A stretch of 64,000 nucleotides of DNA from Sciurus carolinensis (Eukaryota; Chordata; Mammalia; Rodentia; Sciuridae), in NCBI RefSeq assembly GCF_902686445.1, contig NC_062232.1, positions 89,638,932-89,702,931 of the forward strand. Reading direction: 5' to 3'. Below the pieces are notes generated by a model that worked only from the letters and a program-made list of their open reading frames with translations, was not told where the DNA came from and made no database searches. Made by a program: the position numbers and the translations under genes. Positions 1 to 11,389 of the stretch are shown one piece after another; within the stretch, counting starts at the first letter, position 1, and the number at the start of each line of letters is the position of its first letter.

Positions 1-138
1 CTGGGCATTATGGCAGGGCCTATTCCATGTAAGGTACAGAAGGGGACCTGTCTCAATTATTAGAAATTAATCCATTACTAATTAATTATCTAGAGTGCTT
101 TGGAAATATGCATGTGTCAGGAGCAGTCTGGGCTTTCT

Positions 139-232
139 GGGGACCAAGAGAAACTTATAATGTGGTTTTACTAACAGGAGAAGGGAAGCTGTTCTGTTAG
201 TAAAACTACATTTTAAGTTTTCCTTGGTATCA
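139..232. repeat. Long imperfect hairpin
   Basis: Arms 151-177 and 194-220 pair at 25 of 27 positions around a 16-nt loop. Weaker pairing extends to about 139 and 232. Confidence 0.8.
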
Positions 233-331
233 CATTCTTAATGTGCTTTTGATTCTTGATGTCTTTAATTTACAAAAGGTTTATCAGGTAGTAACTCTAG
301 GAGCTCTTTACTTAGACCAGAGTGTGATTTG

Positions 332-425
332 TGGGCTCATCTGTAGCTCAGTGGAAGAGCACTTGCCTAGCATGTGCAAGGTAACTGGGTTTGATCCTCA
401 GCACTGCACATGAATAAATTTTAAA
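332..425 (+). mobile_element. ID-type SINE
   Basis: CTGTAGCTCAGTGGAAGAGC, CTTGCCTAGCATGTGCAAGG, GGGTTTGATCCTCAGCAC. Confidence 0.8.
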
Positions 426-438
426 AAATTAAAGTTTT

Positions 439-530
439 GGGGCTGGGGAGATAGCTCAGTCAGTAAAGTGCTTGTCTTGTAAGTACAGGCCCTGGGTTCG
501 ATCCCAGCATCCAAAAAAAAAAAAAAAATT
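439..530 (+). mobile_element. ID-type SINE with A-tail
   Basis: GGGGCTGGGGAGATAGCTCA, GGCCCTGGGTTCGATCCCAG, followed by (A)16. Confidence 0.87.
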
Positions 531-1056
531 AAAGTTCCCTCAATAACTAAAAAAAAAAATGAGTGTCATTTGAGTATCATTGACTTAACTGAGTCAGGAA
601 CTGGCAGTATTTCAGGAACTGCTGTAAGAACCCAGGACAGAAAGTGTAAAAGATTAGAATAACTGTGCTGAGCCTAGAACCTGGCTTGAAATAGTTGGTT
701 TTTAAGTGACTTCCCTCAGAATTTTCTTCTTTCTTCTGAATGTCGAGGTTCCTAACAGTATACAAATGGAAGTACATAATTTAATTTAGCTCACATAATG
801 TATATGGGCTCTGACTCATCATGATTGTTATCATCAACAACAATATTGATGTTCCTGGAGTTACTGCCTGATAAACCTGTTGTAAATTAAAGACATCATG
901 AGTCAAAAGCATATTGAATATATTGAACCTATTGAACATTATTGCTTAGCAGTATGGTCTACTGTAGGATATTGGTTGTTTCCCCTTGTAATCCTGTGGC
1001 TGACTTGGAGCTGCAGCTCACTGCCACTGCCCACCATCACAGGAGAGTATCAGATG

Positions 1057-1273
1057 CACCAGGTATAGTGGTGCATGCCTATAATCCCAGCAACTCGGGA
1101 GGCTGAGGCAGGAGGATCACAATTTGAAGCTAGCCTCAGTAATTGAGCGAGGTTCTGAGTGACTTAGCAAGATCCTGCCTCAAAATAAAAAAACTAAGAA
1201 GGGCTGGGGATGTGGCTCAGTGATTACGTACCCATGGATTCAATCCCTAGTACCAAAGTAATAATAATAATAG
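1057..1273 (+). mobile_element. B1/ID composite SINE (MEN-like)
   Basis: GGTATAGTGGTGCATGCCTA, GGAGGCTGAGGCAGGAGGAT, then GGGCTGGGGATGTGGCTCAG and TTCAATCCCTAGTACCAAAG. Confidence 0.88.
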
Positions 1274-1430
1274 AGGTGGTACATTATTAGCCTGGAGAAA
1301 TATCCCAGTACTGAATGTGTATTGCTTTTGCACCATAGTAATTTTAAGTCAAACCATCATAAGTTGAGGAATGTCTCATACTATCATCATCATCATTATT
1401 ATGGGGGAAAATAATTCATTAAAGTGAATG

Positions 1431-1637
1431 TAGCCAGGCGCCATGGGGCACACCTGTAATCCCAGCAACTCAGGAGACTTGAGGAAGGAGGATTGCAAGT
1501 TCAAAGCCAGCCTCAGCAAAAGCGAGGCCCTAAGCAACTGAGTAAGACCCTGTCTCTAACTAAAATAGAAAATACGACTGGGAATGTGGCTCAGTGGTTG
1601 AGTGACCCTGAGTTCAATCCCTGGTACTAAAAAAAAA
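1431..1637 (+). mobile_element. B1/ID composite SINE (MEN-like)
   Basis: CCAGGCGCCATGGGGCACAC, GACTGGGAATGTGGCTCAGT, GAGTTCAATCCCTGGTAC. AAAGTGAATG occurs at 1421-1430 and 1635-1644, a probable target duplication. Confidence 0.87.
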
Positions 1638-1639
1638 GT

Positions 1640-1748
1640 GAATGCAATATGTATGAATATGATATAATGAATCCCACTATTATGTATAATTATAATATAC
1701 CAATTAAAATAAGTAAAAAATAAAATGAATAAAATAAAATAAATAAAG
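1640..1748 (+). mobile_element. L1 3' terminal fragment
   Basis: GATATAATGAATCCCACTAT, ATGTATAATTATAATATACC, then an (AAAATAAAT)-rich tail, similar to the L1 ends elsewhere in the window. Confidence 0.55.
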
Positions 1749-2194
1749 GTGTAATGTTAATTAACCTCTTCCTGGGAGCTGCTTTGGTAGACAGGATGTT
1801 TTTTCTTTTGTCCAGTGAGACTGGACTTGACTCATATATCCCAGAAGTAGCCAAGTTAAACATGTCTTTTCTCAAACTGGCAAGGGAAGAAGGTAAGGGA
1901 AAAATGGGAAGGGTGTTTTACATAGGCCTCAGATAATCTCTCCTTTAGAAGGGTCTTCTTACTAATCCGCCCTGAAGTCATGCAGTTTGACACTGTCTCT
2001 CTTCAGCCAGTGTAAGGCCCCACACCCAAGTCATCTGTGATCTAAGTTTCCTTGAATGGAATTCTCATTCCTTGAATGTAGCTGGAGAAGGGAGTATAAT
2101 GCATCTTTCTCTTTCACTATCTACCCTCCTCTATCCCCCTTTCTCTGTTTTTCTTTCCTGGAACTCATTATACATATTATCTATGCTCCCAAAC

Positions 2195-2272
2195 TATATA
2201 TTTTTGGTGCTGGGATGGACCCAGGACCTCATGCCTACTGTGCAAGTGCTCTACCACTGACCTATACCCCAT
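2195..2272 (-). mobile_element. ID-type SINE (reverse)
   Basis: GGTGCTGGGATGGACCCAGG, GTGCAAGTGCTCTACCACTG. Confidence 0.75.
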
Positions 2273-2646
2273 TCCTAAATATATATATTTTTAATGACAG
2301 AATTATTCCCTTTTTTTAAGACAAGAAGTAATTCAGAATGTCCTTATTTAAGAAAACAAAATCTCTTGGTATTTGGGGGGCAGATACATAGGTAACTTTT
2401 CTTTTTCACTCAGTAGGAGTCCCATCATTTTGTGAGATGGACTTTTCCATGCTGTGAAGTGAAGTCTTCTTTTTGAGGTTCACATACAGTCCCTAGACAT
2501 GGAATGTTCCAGAGCTCTGTCAAAGGAGTCAGAGATAACCTGAACACCAGCCTCTCTGGTGACATCAGGAACACTGGGCATAAATTGTACTGCTTCCTGA
2601 TATTTTCATCTTCCCCAATTGTGACTCATTATATGTTCATTTGCAG

Positions 2647-2726
2647 AAAACTTGCTTTATTTGACGAATGGAATTCCTTGGCTGTTTATGTTTCGATGGA
2701 TAACACAGTGGTCATTGAAGATATCA
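2647..2726 (+). CDS. ATG4A: ATG4A coding exon (KLALFDEW...VVIEDI)
   Basis: 80 nt after a TTGCAG acceptor and before a GTGAGT donor. The first base completes a Lys codon and the last base is the first position of the next Lys codon. It encodes the beta-strand-rich segment LFDEWNSLAVYVSMDNT before the linker. Confidence 0.93.
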
Positions 2727-5700
2727 GTGAGTTCCCTAGCCTGTTTACCTTCCTGGTTAGTGGGTGATGAGTTTGTTCCTCACCATTCAAAAATATGGGG
2801 TTCTCTGACCTGTTCTACCAGGTCAGGGGGCCCTAGAGGAACACAGGGCTCTGCTTCTCTTTCTTTTCAGCCTTCTTAAAGGTAGAAAAACACTAGAGGG
2901 TCTTTGCTGCCTCTCAAAGATGTATCACTTCCCTTTCCTGCAGGAGAATCAAACTGTATAATCTATTAAACTACCAGTAGATGTCTCATGGAAGCCCACC
3001 CTTGTCCAGGCCATGGGGTTTAGAGAAACCTGAAGTTAATGTCCCTGTCAAGGCCCTTCCAGGCTAGTTAAGAGATGAGATTCTATCAATGAGCTCAGAA
3101 TACCTGTACAGAGCTAAACAAATGCTCAGTGACCCAGCAAGAAGACCATGAAGCCGAAGGAATAGCCCAGGCTTTCTATGGGAAGTAGGGCCAACTGGGC
3201 CGTTTGGCTGGGGCAGAGACCTTCCAAGCAGGATAGGGAGCATGTGAGGGCCCTGTTAGTTTTACCTTTGTAGTATCTCCTAGAGCTAGATACTTCTTAC
3301 TTACCCAGATCTCTTGTCTTTTGTTTCTAGAAAAAATGTGCTGTGTCCTACCCTTGAGTGTTGACACAGCTGATGAAAGCATCTCTGATTCTCTGACTGC
3401 TTCGAATCACAATAAAGGCACCTCTGCCTTCAGCCCAGTCTGGAAACCCCTGCTGCTCATTGTACCCCTTCGCTTGGGCATAAACCAAATAAATCCTGTG
3501 TATGTAGACGCATTCAAAGTAAGTTGCTCCTTTCCCCAAGCCCATTGCTTCCTGCCCATCACACCGCCATGTCAGCACAGAGATCCGTGAGCAGCAGTCC
3601 ACAAGTGAGTTGAGAATCTTGCATTCTCTTTCCCTCTAGGAGTGTTTTAAGATGCCACAGTCTTTAGGGGCATTAGGAGGAAAGCCAAATAACGCCTATT
3701 ATTTCATAGGATTCTTAGGTAAGAAAGGATGAATCTCAAGTAAGTCATCATGGGTTAGGGGAGGGTATGGGGTGAAGGTGTGCATGGGAGACCAGGCAGT
3801 TCCAGTAAGTGGGTCCTCATCTAACTCAGGGATATTCCAGCCTCTGGTTAGTTCCTTCTGTCTTTAATCTGACCTACAAAGGGTAATGCTCCAATATGCC
3901 TGATGGAAAGCAGGTCCCTTTTCAGTACCTCCACTTCCTTTCCTCTTGATAAGATGGTTTCACTACTTTCTCATAGAATATCCCCAAGGTCACAACATTG
4001 CTCCAGAACATCTGTCTCCTGCCTGTGAGCCTAGGCCAGTGGAGTTTCTGTCTCTAGACTTTGCTGATCTCCTTCTTATTGGGGTTCAGGCAATCAGGTT
4101 AGGAGGAACATTTTCTGGCTTCCTGTGCCCCCACCACTGGTCTTGCTGGTTCAGTGTCTAGAGTCATGACAGGGTGAAATCAGAGGTGGCAAAGATGGAA
4201 GTTTCTCTTTCCCAATAGTGACTGCTAAGCCTTAAGACCACTAACCTCCTAATGTGGACCTTAATTGAGCATCATGGAATTCCCTGCATAGGTCAGCACC
4301 TCTGGAGACCTAACCATCTTCCTTACTATCTGTGGCCAGATACATTTAAGGCCCTGATCACACAGAATGAGCTAGCCCAGTGCCTCTCAAACTTAAATGT
4401 ACACAGGTACTGTAAGAACCTAGTAGAATGCAGAGTCAGTATGTGTGGGGCAGGGCATAACATTTACTTTTCTAACAAAGTGGTGCAATGCTGCTGGTCC
4501 ATAGACAATGGTTTGAGTACTAGGGACCCAGATACCCAGTCAGTGCTGAAGACCATAAGCAAGGAAGTCATATATTCAGGGAAATTTGGCATAGGATGTC
4601 TCTGGCAGGAATGGAGTCTTAGAGACTGAGCTTCAAGGAAGTTATGAAGTTAGGTTGGTCACCAGGCAAGGAGAGCCAGAGCAGTTATAAGGGAATGTCA
4701 TGAAAGGATATGTATAGGACATGGTGGAGAAGGCTTTGGTCATCCTCCCCAGCCTGTCTCTTCAGAGATTCTGGAAGGTTTGTTAGGATGGCAACAGACA
4801 TACCTGACCTCATACACCAGTCCCCTATTTGTTAGCTGTGTGACTAAGGAAGATACCAACAGTCTCAGGTTCTTACATGAAATAAGCTAATGCCTGACTC
4901 ACCATTAGGTCATTTTGCAGTAAAGCCTTCAGCAAAGAGCCAAGCACATAGTATGCTCTTAGTGAAAGGCTCCACCCCAACACTTCCATCCTTCCTAGCT
5001 TCCTCTAGGGTGTGGTTGCTAAGCAGCTGCCTCTGCTCTCTCCAATGCTGCCATCTATTGGTCAAGCCTAAGAACTACAGCACAATGGAAAATCTGGAGC
5101 CCATGGTGGCTTTTATTTTTCTAAGCATGAAACCCACTATTTGGAATTATGTAAGTTTAAAATGCTGTCTGTTTCTAAACTTTTGGGTTCCTGTCAAAGA
5201 AAATGTTACAAAAATATACATTCAGCCCTCCATATTTGTGGGTTCCACATCTGTGGATTTGACCAATCTGGGTGTCAAAAATATTTGGAAAAAATTGTGT
5301 CTGTACTGAACACATGGGTTTCTTTCTTATCTCTATTATCACAACACCCCTGTGGGGTAGAGACTGTCATTTTCATCTTATACATTATGCAAGATTAAGA
5401 GAGGCTATTCCTCAAGGTTACCTAGCTAGAAAGCATTGTGAAGTGAGGATTCCATCCCAGTTGGGTCATCTCGGCCTGCCACACTCTGTTGCTTCCCTAG
5501 GGTCCCCTGCCTGGTGAGAAGCTGGGAGAAGTTCTAAATGTGGGAGGCTCTGGCCAGGATGGCTAAGGCCTTCTATCCTGCCTAGAGAGAAGGAGATATT
5601 TGTTCTCTGCGCTTGGGCGTAGGTTGCTACCTGGAGATCCACATCACTAATGCTAACAGGGCTAGCCCTGTTTCTGTGGATGGTTGAGAAGCCTGCCTCT

Positions 5701-8700
5701 TCTCCCTGGGCCTCAGTTGAGAACCTTATTCAGTCCTCATGTAATTTCTAGAATTTATTTTTTACATCTTCTGCTGTATCTCTTGTAAGCACCATCAGAA
5801 AAGAGGCAGCCTGTAAAGCTCTACTACACACACACACACATACCCCGCCCATGGGGTAAGGTCCAAGCCTGAGTCAGACACATTGTTTTTATTCTCAGCA
5901 CCTTAACTGGAAACACTCTGGTGGCAGAGAGTTTGGTTGTAGTCCAGTTTTGGCTATTTTCTTGTCTGCAACTTCCTTTTCCTTTCACTTTTCTATCATC
6001 TTAGGCTTCCTTCTTTACATCTTGGTTGTTTCTCTTTAGTGTGATCTGGGATTATTTTGATACCATGAATGTCACCCATCTTTGGTCTGGGGGAATATGT
6101 ACCTTGACTTTCATAAAGCGAGTCAGAGGGAGATACCATATATTTGTAGGGGAATTCTTTTGATTTGAAGAAAGATACTTCTATGATGACCTTGCACTGA
6201 TATTGTGTTATATGTATCTCACAGAGGTGAAATCTAGTTCTTATAACATCCTATGAGGTAATTCAAATAGGCTCAATGGCCCCAGTTAAAAAACAAGAAA
6301 ATTAGGACAGGGAGTGTGTTATCTCTTTGGTTTATGATACAGAAAAGTCAAACTTTTCAACAGACATCAAAAATACATTCTTTACCAATAGAAGTATATA
6401 GATGTGCCCTCCTGGCACCATACCAGAAAGGTCTTTGGGACATCCCTCTCCACCTCATTCTCTTGATGCAGATAGATGTCTCTTTCATCACCTGACACAA
6501 TCGAGGATAGAGACCCAGATAGCCCTCAGGCTTGGATAGTGAAATTAGGTGTTGCCTTAGGTACTTGACATGTACTAATGACCATTAGAAGAACCTCAGC
6601 CCTTTAACTATTAGGTCAAAGTAGATATTTTATTATCCTAAAAAGTAGATATTTTATTATCTGAAATTCCTGCCAGGTCATTTGGGGGCAAGGCTTTTTC
6701 AATGGAATGAATGCAGTGTGAATTTTCTCATGTATGAAAGGTCAGACATCTCCAAGTGAGGTGCATCTATACGTCTTTTAATGAGGCAAAGATAGTGCTT
6801 TCTGGCAAGGATTTACTTACTTGCTAACAATGACTAACCTGTTACCTAATCAACACCTGGAGTTAGCAATCCTTAGCAATTCCCCTTCAGTCTGGGTAGT
6901 ATTTCTCTTGAAGGCTAAGGCCTGTTCCCTTACCAGAGGTACTTTCTGAATATAGATCTGAGAACTGGTGATCTAGAGTGAGATGTTTTTCAAGGCCAAA
7001 AGAGGCAGACAGCTCCCTAATGACTCCTGGGCTCAGAGCCTGGTGACTCTACTATCGCTTCTTTGCTACTGCTGCTCACAGAGCCTGCCATGTCATCTGT
7101 GCTCTCTCATTGCCACCTTTTCCCAAACATGTAGCTTTCCATTTTTGGACTTGGACTTTGAGGAGTTGTAAATGCTAGGGTAAGTCTTCTCATTGAATAA
7201 TTAGATCTGGGCACAAGTGGTTTCTTTCAAGCATGCTCACCCTGGCTTCAGGCTTTCTGTCATTCCATTCTCATTGTCACCAAGAAAGGGGTTAGGAGAA
7301 CTAGGGGGCCTGTCCCTAAGGATAGCAGTGGTTATTCAAATGTTAAGCATGTCTCCTTCAAAACAGGTGACGAGCTCATCTTCTTGGACCCTCACACAAC
7401 CCAGACCTTCGTTGACACCGAAGAGAATGGAACGGTTGATGACCAGACTTTCCATTGCCAGCAGTCCCCACAGAGAATGAACATCTTGAACTTGGATCCT
7501 TCTGTAGCATTGGTGGGTATCTGAAGGTTGGGGGGTGAAATACAATGACACCCTGTTACAGATTGGTTCCCTGTGAATTATTTAAGTTGTTAGGTAGCAT
7601 GCCTCACCACCCTCTTGAGAAGCAATGTAATATAGTAGAAAAGGAAAGGACACCGGAGCCAGATAACTCAATTTCGAATTCAGGCCCTGCTATGTACTAG
7701 ATAAGGACTGAACTTTGGACTTTTTGTCATAAAATGAGGGAAACAATAGTTCCTTCCTTGTAGGGATGTATGAGGTGCAATGTGCATAAGACACTTAGCA
7801 GAGGGTCTGGCACACTAAGTATTCTATAAATGTTGTTATAGTATTATTATCTTTTGTCCTTTTCCCTCAAATTATAACCACATGGGCACAAGGAATAATA
7901 TAGGCATGGCTAGGGAACACCCATTTCTTGATACATACATTTCAAGAAGTATCAGGTTTTCCCTGGAAGCATGGTTGCTGTCAACATGCATTGAAGGGGC
8001 ATCTGCCAGTGGCTCATAGGCCTGTCTGCTCCCCTTTAACCCAACTGTCAGAACACCAGTGACCAAAAGCTGAAAAAGTCCTTCCCTTGTTGTGAAACAT
8101 TCTTTCACTACTGTGGGATGGCTCTGAGGATGAGATGGAACCTGCTGGTTCTCTCTGTTCTGATAGATCATTTCTTGAAGGTCAAAGCCACCTTATTAAG
8201 TATTGCCTCTCGCTAAAAGTACTACTTGGCTTCTGTTTGCTGGTTTAATTGAACATTTTTAGAGATGTGTATATTTGTGCATTGTATGTGATGGAATTAA
8301 CCCTGTGCTTTGGAGACTGATCTTCAAGTTAAAATATCTCACAGGATGGGGGGAGAGGGACAGGGGAAAGAGAGAGCAAGAGCCAGAGAAGCAAAGAGAA
8401 ACAGAGTGAGAGAGGAAACAAATTCCAATATGTGTACCTAAGTGAGGCAATGGACTAGGAGACAGAGGCCCAGCCAATCTTCTCTTGCTGGAAATACACA
8501 CGCAAGAGAGTGGCCCACCTCTTAAATCTCAGCCAACAACTTTATCTTGTAATACAAAGGGCAATTCTAAGTTGTGTTCTTTTGCTTCCCTCTCCCCAAG
8601 GGATTTTTCTGCAAAGAAGAAAAAGACTTTGATAACTGGTGTAGCCTTGTTCAGAAGGTAAAAATGTTTTCCTTAGTCTTAAAAATGAAAGCTACTCAGT

Positions 8701-10947
8701 CTGATTCATTTTTAAGATTGTTTTTCATAGTAATATAAACCTAGTCTGATAGAATTTTATTGCAAGAGAAAGAAACTAAGCAACAGATCATCTATCAGAT
8801 ATGAAGATTTGTGCATAAATTTGGGGGAAACAAAGACTTGTCTCAAATGTGCTTGTAACGTAATGTTTCATCCCATTAAGCCCACGAGTCATTCAAAATA
8901 TACATTTTTTTAACCTAAAAATGCCAGTTTCATATTGATCAATCCTAAATCCTGCCTTACGCTATTCATAATACTGAGATGGTTAAAAAAACTAAAGCAC
9001 TTTCTATTTGTTTTAGTGGTCCATTTATAGCTTAATATACTCCATCATGGTTAGAGGGATTATCCCTCCATTAACTGTCTTACTTACATAAAATGTACAC
9101 ATGCTACCTTTTAAAGGAATCACAATGTATAGAAATCCACATGAAGTTAGTGTTTCTCTTTGGTATCTTGTGTGATATCATTGACTCGCCAATCTTTGTA
9201 TCTACCTCCCTCATCATCAGCCTCTAACCGATGCCACATAGATGGAAGACATTGGTAAATGCTTGTTGAGACAATGAAGGAAGATCATAGGGGGTAGTTT
9301 AAAGAGCACTGGGTGAGGTGGCAGGAGATTCCAAGTTCTCTCTGCAAAACCAAAGGTTCAAGAGATGGGAGCCCAGAGCCTTTGTAAGCATAAGAAGGAA
9401 AGATTTTTTTTTTCTTCACAAGTGAATGAATAATTAACACTAATGTCCCTACCTGAATCTGAAACCCCAAGTAATAATTTCCTGAGATATAATATAAAAT
9501 TATTTTTCAGAGCATTACTTATATTTCAGAATGTAGCAAAATTGTATTGGTATCACATTTAAACAAGAAATTAATTTAAAAATAACTATGGTGAATGGCA
9601 AAAAGATCTGTAGAGTAGAGGGAAGGGAGTGGGGGTGGGGTGAGGAGAGGAAAAGAGAGGTACTGGGGACTGAATTAGAATAAGATATATTCCATGCTTT
9701 TATAATTATGTCAAAATGAACTCTCCTGTCATGCATCACTAAAAGGACCAATAAAAAACCAGGAAGAGAATTTTATAAGACTATGCCATTTAAATTAGGA
9801 CATATACCTTAAATGTTGGACTATAACTGAAACCATGCCACTATATACCAATATTCTCTTGGGGCATATTTTTTCTTGAGGCATATTTATTTTGATTAAA
9901 TGAAATTTCTTTGGAGCCAATAGTTCAGGAACACCTCACCCCTAAATTGAGCTGGATTCAGGCAACTGGCTTTGGGATGCAGCATGGGCAATGCATATGG
10001 GGGTCCATCAGCTATTCCCTCCTCCTTCCTGCCTGGCCAACAATATCTAGAATTGAAGATGGCTCAGGTCTTCAGATGGTTCAAGTAGAGGATATGCATA
10101 CTTGCTATACTATTTTCCCCACCTGTCAACCTCTTAGGGTTTGGGGGTCACAAATTGACAACTGGACAGAAACCTAGTGGCTGTAGTATTTACAACTGTT
10201 TCTGTGTTTCCCCAGGAAATTCTGAAGGAAAATTTAAGGATGTTTGAATTAGTTCAGAAACATCCATCACACTGGCCTCCCTTTGTACCACCAGCCAAAC
10301 CAGAAGTGACAACCACTGGGGCAGGTAAGATTTGTTTGGGATTTTAGGTCAGCAGACCCACACATAGCAGTTCTTTTATGAGACAGAAACAACTGTGGCT
10401 TATGCTTTCTGTGGAAAGTAAAATTTCTGCTCAGCTAGGCTGATCAGGGAATAGTGTTGCTGATTATTTTAATTTTCTGATGTGCCAATACTTGCCAGTT
10501 TCAAAGAATGACCAAAGAAGAGCATGAGCTTAGTGTAAAAAGTTCTATGCAAATTCATGATGACTAGATTTTGAATTACCCATGCTCTATTCAGAAACAG
10601 CAAATCAGAAGCCGTGGGTGATTCAAAAGGTGTCTGGACAGGCTTGCAGAGTCTCAGTCAGATCACTGTGATCAGGTCTATGAAACAAGTCTAGTTACTT
10701 TAAGTCTTTATAGAGAATGTCTCATACTTGGTAACAGTCCTAATTGTAAGTCTCATCCAGACAAGCCTTTCTTTAGCAAAGTAATTTAAAAATCCACCGT
10801 CACACTGAGGTCATTGATTGACCACATCAACCCACGTGTCAAGCTTTCCTTCTTTCTCATTTCTGTGTTCTGATAGAATTCATTGACTCTACTGAACAAT
10901 TGGAGGACTTTGACCTGGAGGAAGATTTTGAGATTCTGAGTGTGTAG
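2647..10947 (+). CDS. ATG4A: ATG4A, autophagy cysteine protease (3' half, 7 coding exons)
   Basis: Joined exons 2647-2726, 3331-3518, 3640-3718, 7367-7512, 8601-8657, 10216-10324 and 10877-10947 are in phase throughout and bounded by AG/GT. ATG4A is a cytosolic C54-family cysteine protease. It trims the C-terminus of Atg8-family proteins (best on the GATE-16/GABARAPL2 group) to expose the glycine for lipidation, and it delipidates them later. The product closely resembles vertebrate ATG4A: KLALFDEWNSLAVYVSMDNT at the start, LDPHTTQTF carrying the catalytic Asp and His, and a C-terminus FEILSV containing the FEIL LC3-interacting motif known from ATG4 proteins. The catalytic Cys and the N-terminal half lie upstream of base 1. 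It converges on COL4A6, as in other mammals. No frameshift or premature stop was seen. ATG4B is less likely because the insert between the exons and the PPAKPEVTTTGAEF tail match ATG4A. Confidence 0.96.
2727..3330 (+). other. ATG4A: ATG4A intron, nothing recognised
   Basis: 604 bp, no repeat or gene identified. Confidence 0.55.
3331..3518 (+). CDS. ATG4A: ATG4A coding exon (variable linker and LLLIVPLRLG strand)
   Basis: 188 nt between TTTCTAG and GTAAGT. It encodes KMCCVLPLSVDTADESIS, a divergent linker, then the conserved WKPLLLIVPLRLGINQINPV. The linker (SISDSLTASNHNKGTSAF) is where ATG4A orthologues vary most. The core strand is invariant in the family. Confidence 0.95.
3640..3718 (+). 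CDS. ATG4A: ATG4A coding exon (ECFKMPQSLGALGGKPNNAY)
   Basis: 79 nt after a pyrimidine-rich CCTCTAG acceptor. It encodes ECFKMPQSLGALGGKPNNAY then YFIGFL and ends one base into a Gly codon completed by the exon at 7367. The GGKPNNAYYFIG motif precedes the catalytic Asp-X-His loop in C54 peptidases. Confidence 0.95.
4379..4524 (+). mobile_element. MER5A-like hAT-Charlie MITE
   Basis: CAGTGCCTCTCAAACTTAAA start, GCTGCTGGTCCATAGACAAT, GGTTTGAGTACTAG end. Confidence 0.65.
4800..4970 (+). mobile_element. MIR SINE fragment
   Basis: GTTAGCTGTGTGACTAAGGA, GTCTCAGGTTCTTACATGAA, AGAGCCAAGCACATAGTATG. Confidence 0.6.
5215..5310 (+). mobile_element. Tigger-like DNA transposon end
   Basis: TTCAGCCCTCCATATTTGTG, GGGTTCCACATCTGTGGATT, CAAAAATATTTGGAAAAAAT, the recognisable Tigger-group terminus. 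Confidence 0.65.
5318..5485 (-). mobile_element. MIR SINE (reverse)
   Basis: TCACAACACCCCTGTGGGGT, GGTTACCTAGCTAGAAAGCA, GTGAGGATTCCATCCCAGTT. Confidence 0.65.
6618..6661 (+). repeat. 20-bp direct duplication
   Basis: AAAGTAGATATTTTATTATC at 6618-6637 and again at 6642-6661. Confidence 0.9.
7367..7512 (+). CDS. ATG4A: ATG4A coding exon with catalytic Asp and His
   Basis: 146 nt. It encodes DELIFLDPHTTQTFVDTEEN, in which D and H of LDPH are the catalytic Asp and His of ATG4 peptidases, and continues through FHCQQSPQRMNILNLDPSVA. The donor is GTGGGT. The 3.6-kb intron before it holds only repeat relics. Confidence 0.96.
7513..8600 (+). other. ATG4A: ATG4A intron with MIR
   Basis: 1.1 kb. MIR at 7625-7850. 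A GA-rich stretch (8345-8420). The rest is unassigned. Confidence 0.6.
7625..7850 (+). mobile_element. MIR SINE
   Basis: ACACCGGAGCCAGATAACTC, TCATAAAATGAGGGAAACAA, GTCTGGCACACTAAGTATTC. Confidence 0.7.
8601..8657 (+). CDS. ATG4A: ATG4A coding exon (GFFCKEEKDFDNWCSLVQK)
   Basis: 57 nt, exactly 19 codons, flanked by CCCCAAG and GTAAAA. It encodes GFFCKEEKDFDNWCSLVQK, a conserved ATG4A/B segment. Confidence 0.95.
8658..10215 (+). other. ATG4A: ATG4A intron with L1 end
   Basis: 1.6 kb. L1 3' fragment at 9600-9765. Otherwise nothing recognised. Confidence 0.55.
9600..9765 (+). mobile_element. L1 3' UTR fragment
   Basis: G-rich GGGAGTGGGGGTGGGGTGAG followed by ATATTCCATGCTTTTATAAT and GGACCAATAAAAAACC. 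Confidence 0.55.
10216..10324 (+). CDS. ATG4A: ATG4A coding exon (EILKENLRMFELVQKHPSHW)
   Basis: 109 nt between CCCCAG and GTAAGA. It encodes EILKENLRMFELVQKHPSHW and PPFVPPAKPEVTTTGA, leaving the folded protease core and entering the flexible C-terminal tail. Confidence 0.95.
10325..10876 (+). other. ATG4A: Last ATG4A intron, nothing recognised
   Basis: 552 bp, no element identified. Confidence 0.55.
10877..10947 (+). CDS. ATG4A: ATG4A terminal coding exon with LIR motif
   Basis: 71 nt ending in TAG at 10945-10947. It encodes an acidic tail (QLEDFDLEEDFEILSV). FEIL preceded by acidic residues fits the W/F/Y-X-X-L LC3-interacting pattern described for the ATG4 C-terminus. Confidence 0.95.
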
Positions 10948-11383
10948 AATAATAGGAACTCAACTTGTAGGTCTGTCTTCCATCTGGCACCACAAGAACA
11001 TGAACTTGTTATATAAAACTTTTGTAGTCAGCAAGTGCCTGGTATGCCAGCAGCATACAAACTCAATAGCAATCATGACTGAGCCAATTACCATTTCTCA
11101 GAAAAAAAACAACAACAAATGACAACAACCCTTCCCCAGGAAGAAATAGAACAGTCATGGAGTCTAGAAAGTTTAGGAGGAGTTCGTTGCTTCCCAGCTT
11201 GTCTTACATGGCTACAGCAAGTATTCAGCAGCTGAAATGAGAACATTTGGAAGACAGACAGAAACTACCATCTTGCCTCAAGCACCAGCAGATGAGAGAT
11301 GGTTACACTGTTCTTCATCACTGTTTCAGGTGTGACCTCTGTGGAGCTAAATAATAAGAAGCAATCTGTTCTCTTGCTCAAAT

Positions 11384-11389
11384 AATAAA
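11384..11389 (+). promoter_or_regulatory. ATG4A: Candidate ATG4A proximal poly(A) signal AATAAA
   Basis: AATAAA 437 bases after the stop codon. Choice between this site and the one at 11854 cannot be made from sequence alone. Confidence 0.5.

Larger units (their letters stand above)
241..914. repeat. 62-bp inverted repeats flanking a 550-bp interior
   Basis: 241-302 and the reverse complement of 853-914 match at 56 of 62 positions (shared core GATGTCTTTAATTTACAA). The interior carries two ID insertions. The family is not recognised. Confidence 0.85.
1..2646 (+). other. ATG4A: ATG4A intron with fold-back and SINEs
   Basis: No exon found. It holds a hairpin (139-232), long inverted repeats (241-302 / 853-914), ID elements, two B1/ID composites, an L1 tail and a reverse ID. 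About 2280-2640 is unassigned. Confidence 0.7.
3719..7366 (+). other. ATG4A: Large ATG4A intron (3.6 kb)
   Basis: Holds MER5A-like (4379-4524), MIR (4800-4970), Tigger-like (5215-5310), reverse MIR (5318-5485), a short CA repeat (5827-5841) and a 20-bp direct duplication (6618-6661). 5500-7366 is otherwise unassigned. Confidence 0.6.

Noticed and set aside
4252..4629. 125-codon open frame
   Set aside because: It overlaps a MER5A-like element inside an ATG4A intron, with no recognisable domain or splice support.
9911..10177. 88-codon open frame just before an ATG4A exon
   Set aside because: Intronic, no recognised protein, no start context or conservation evidence available.
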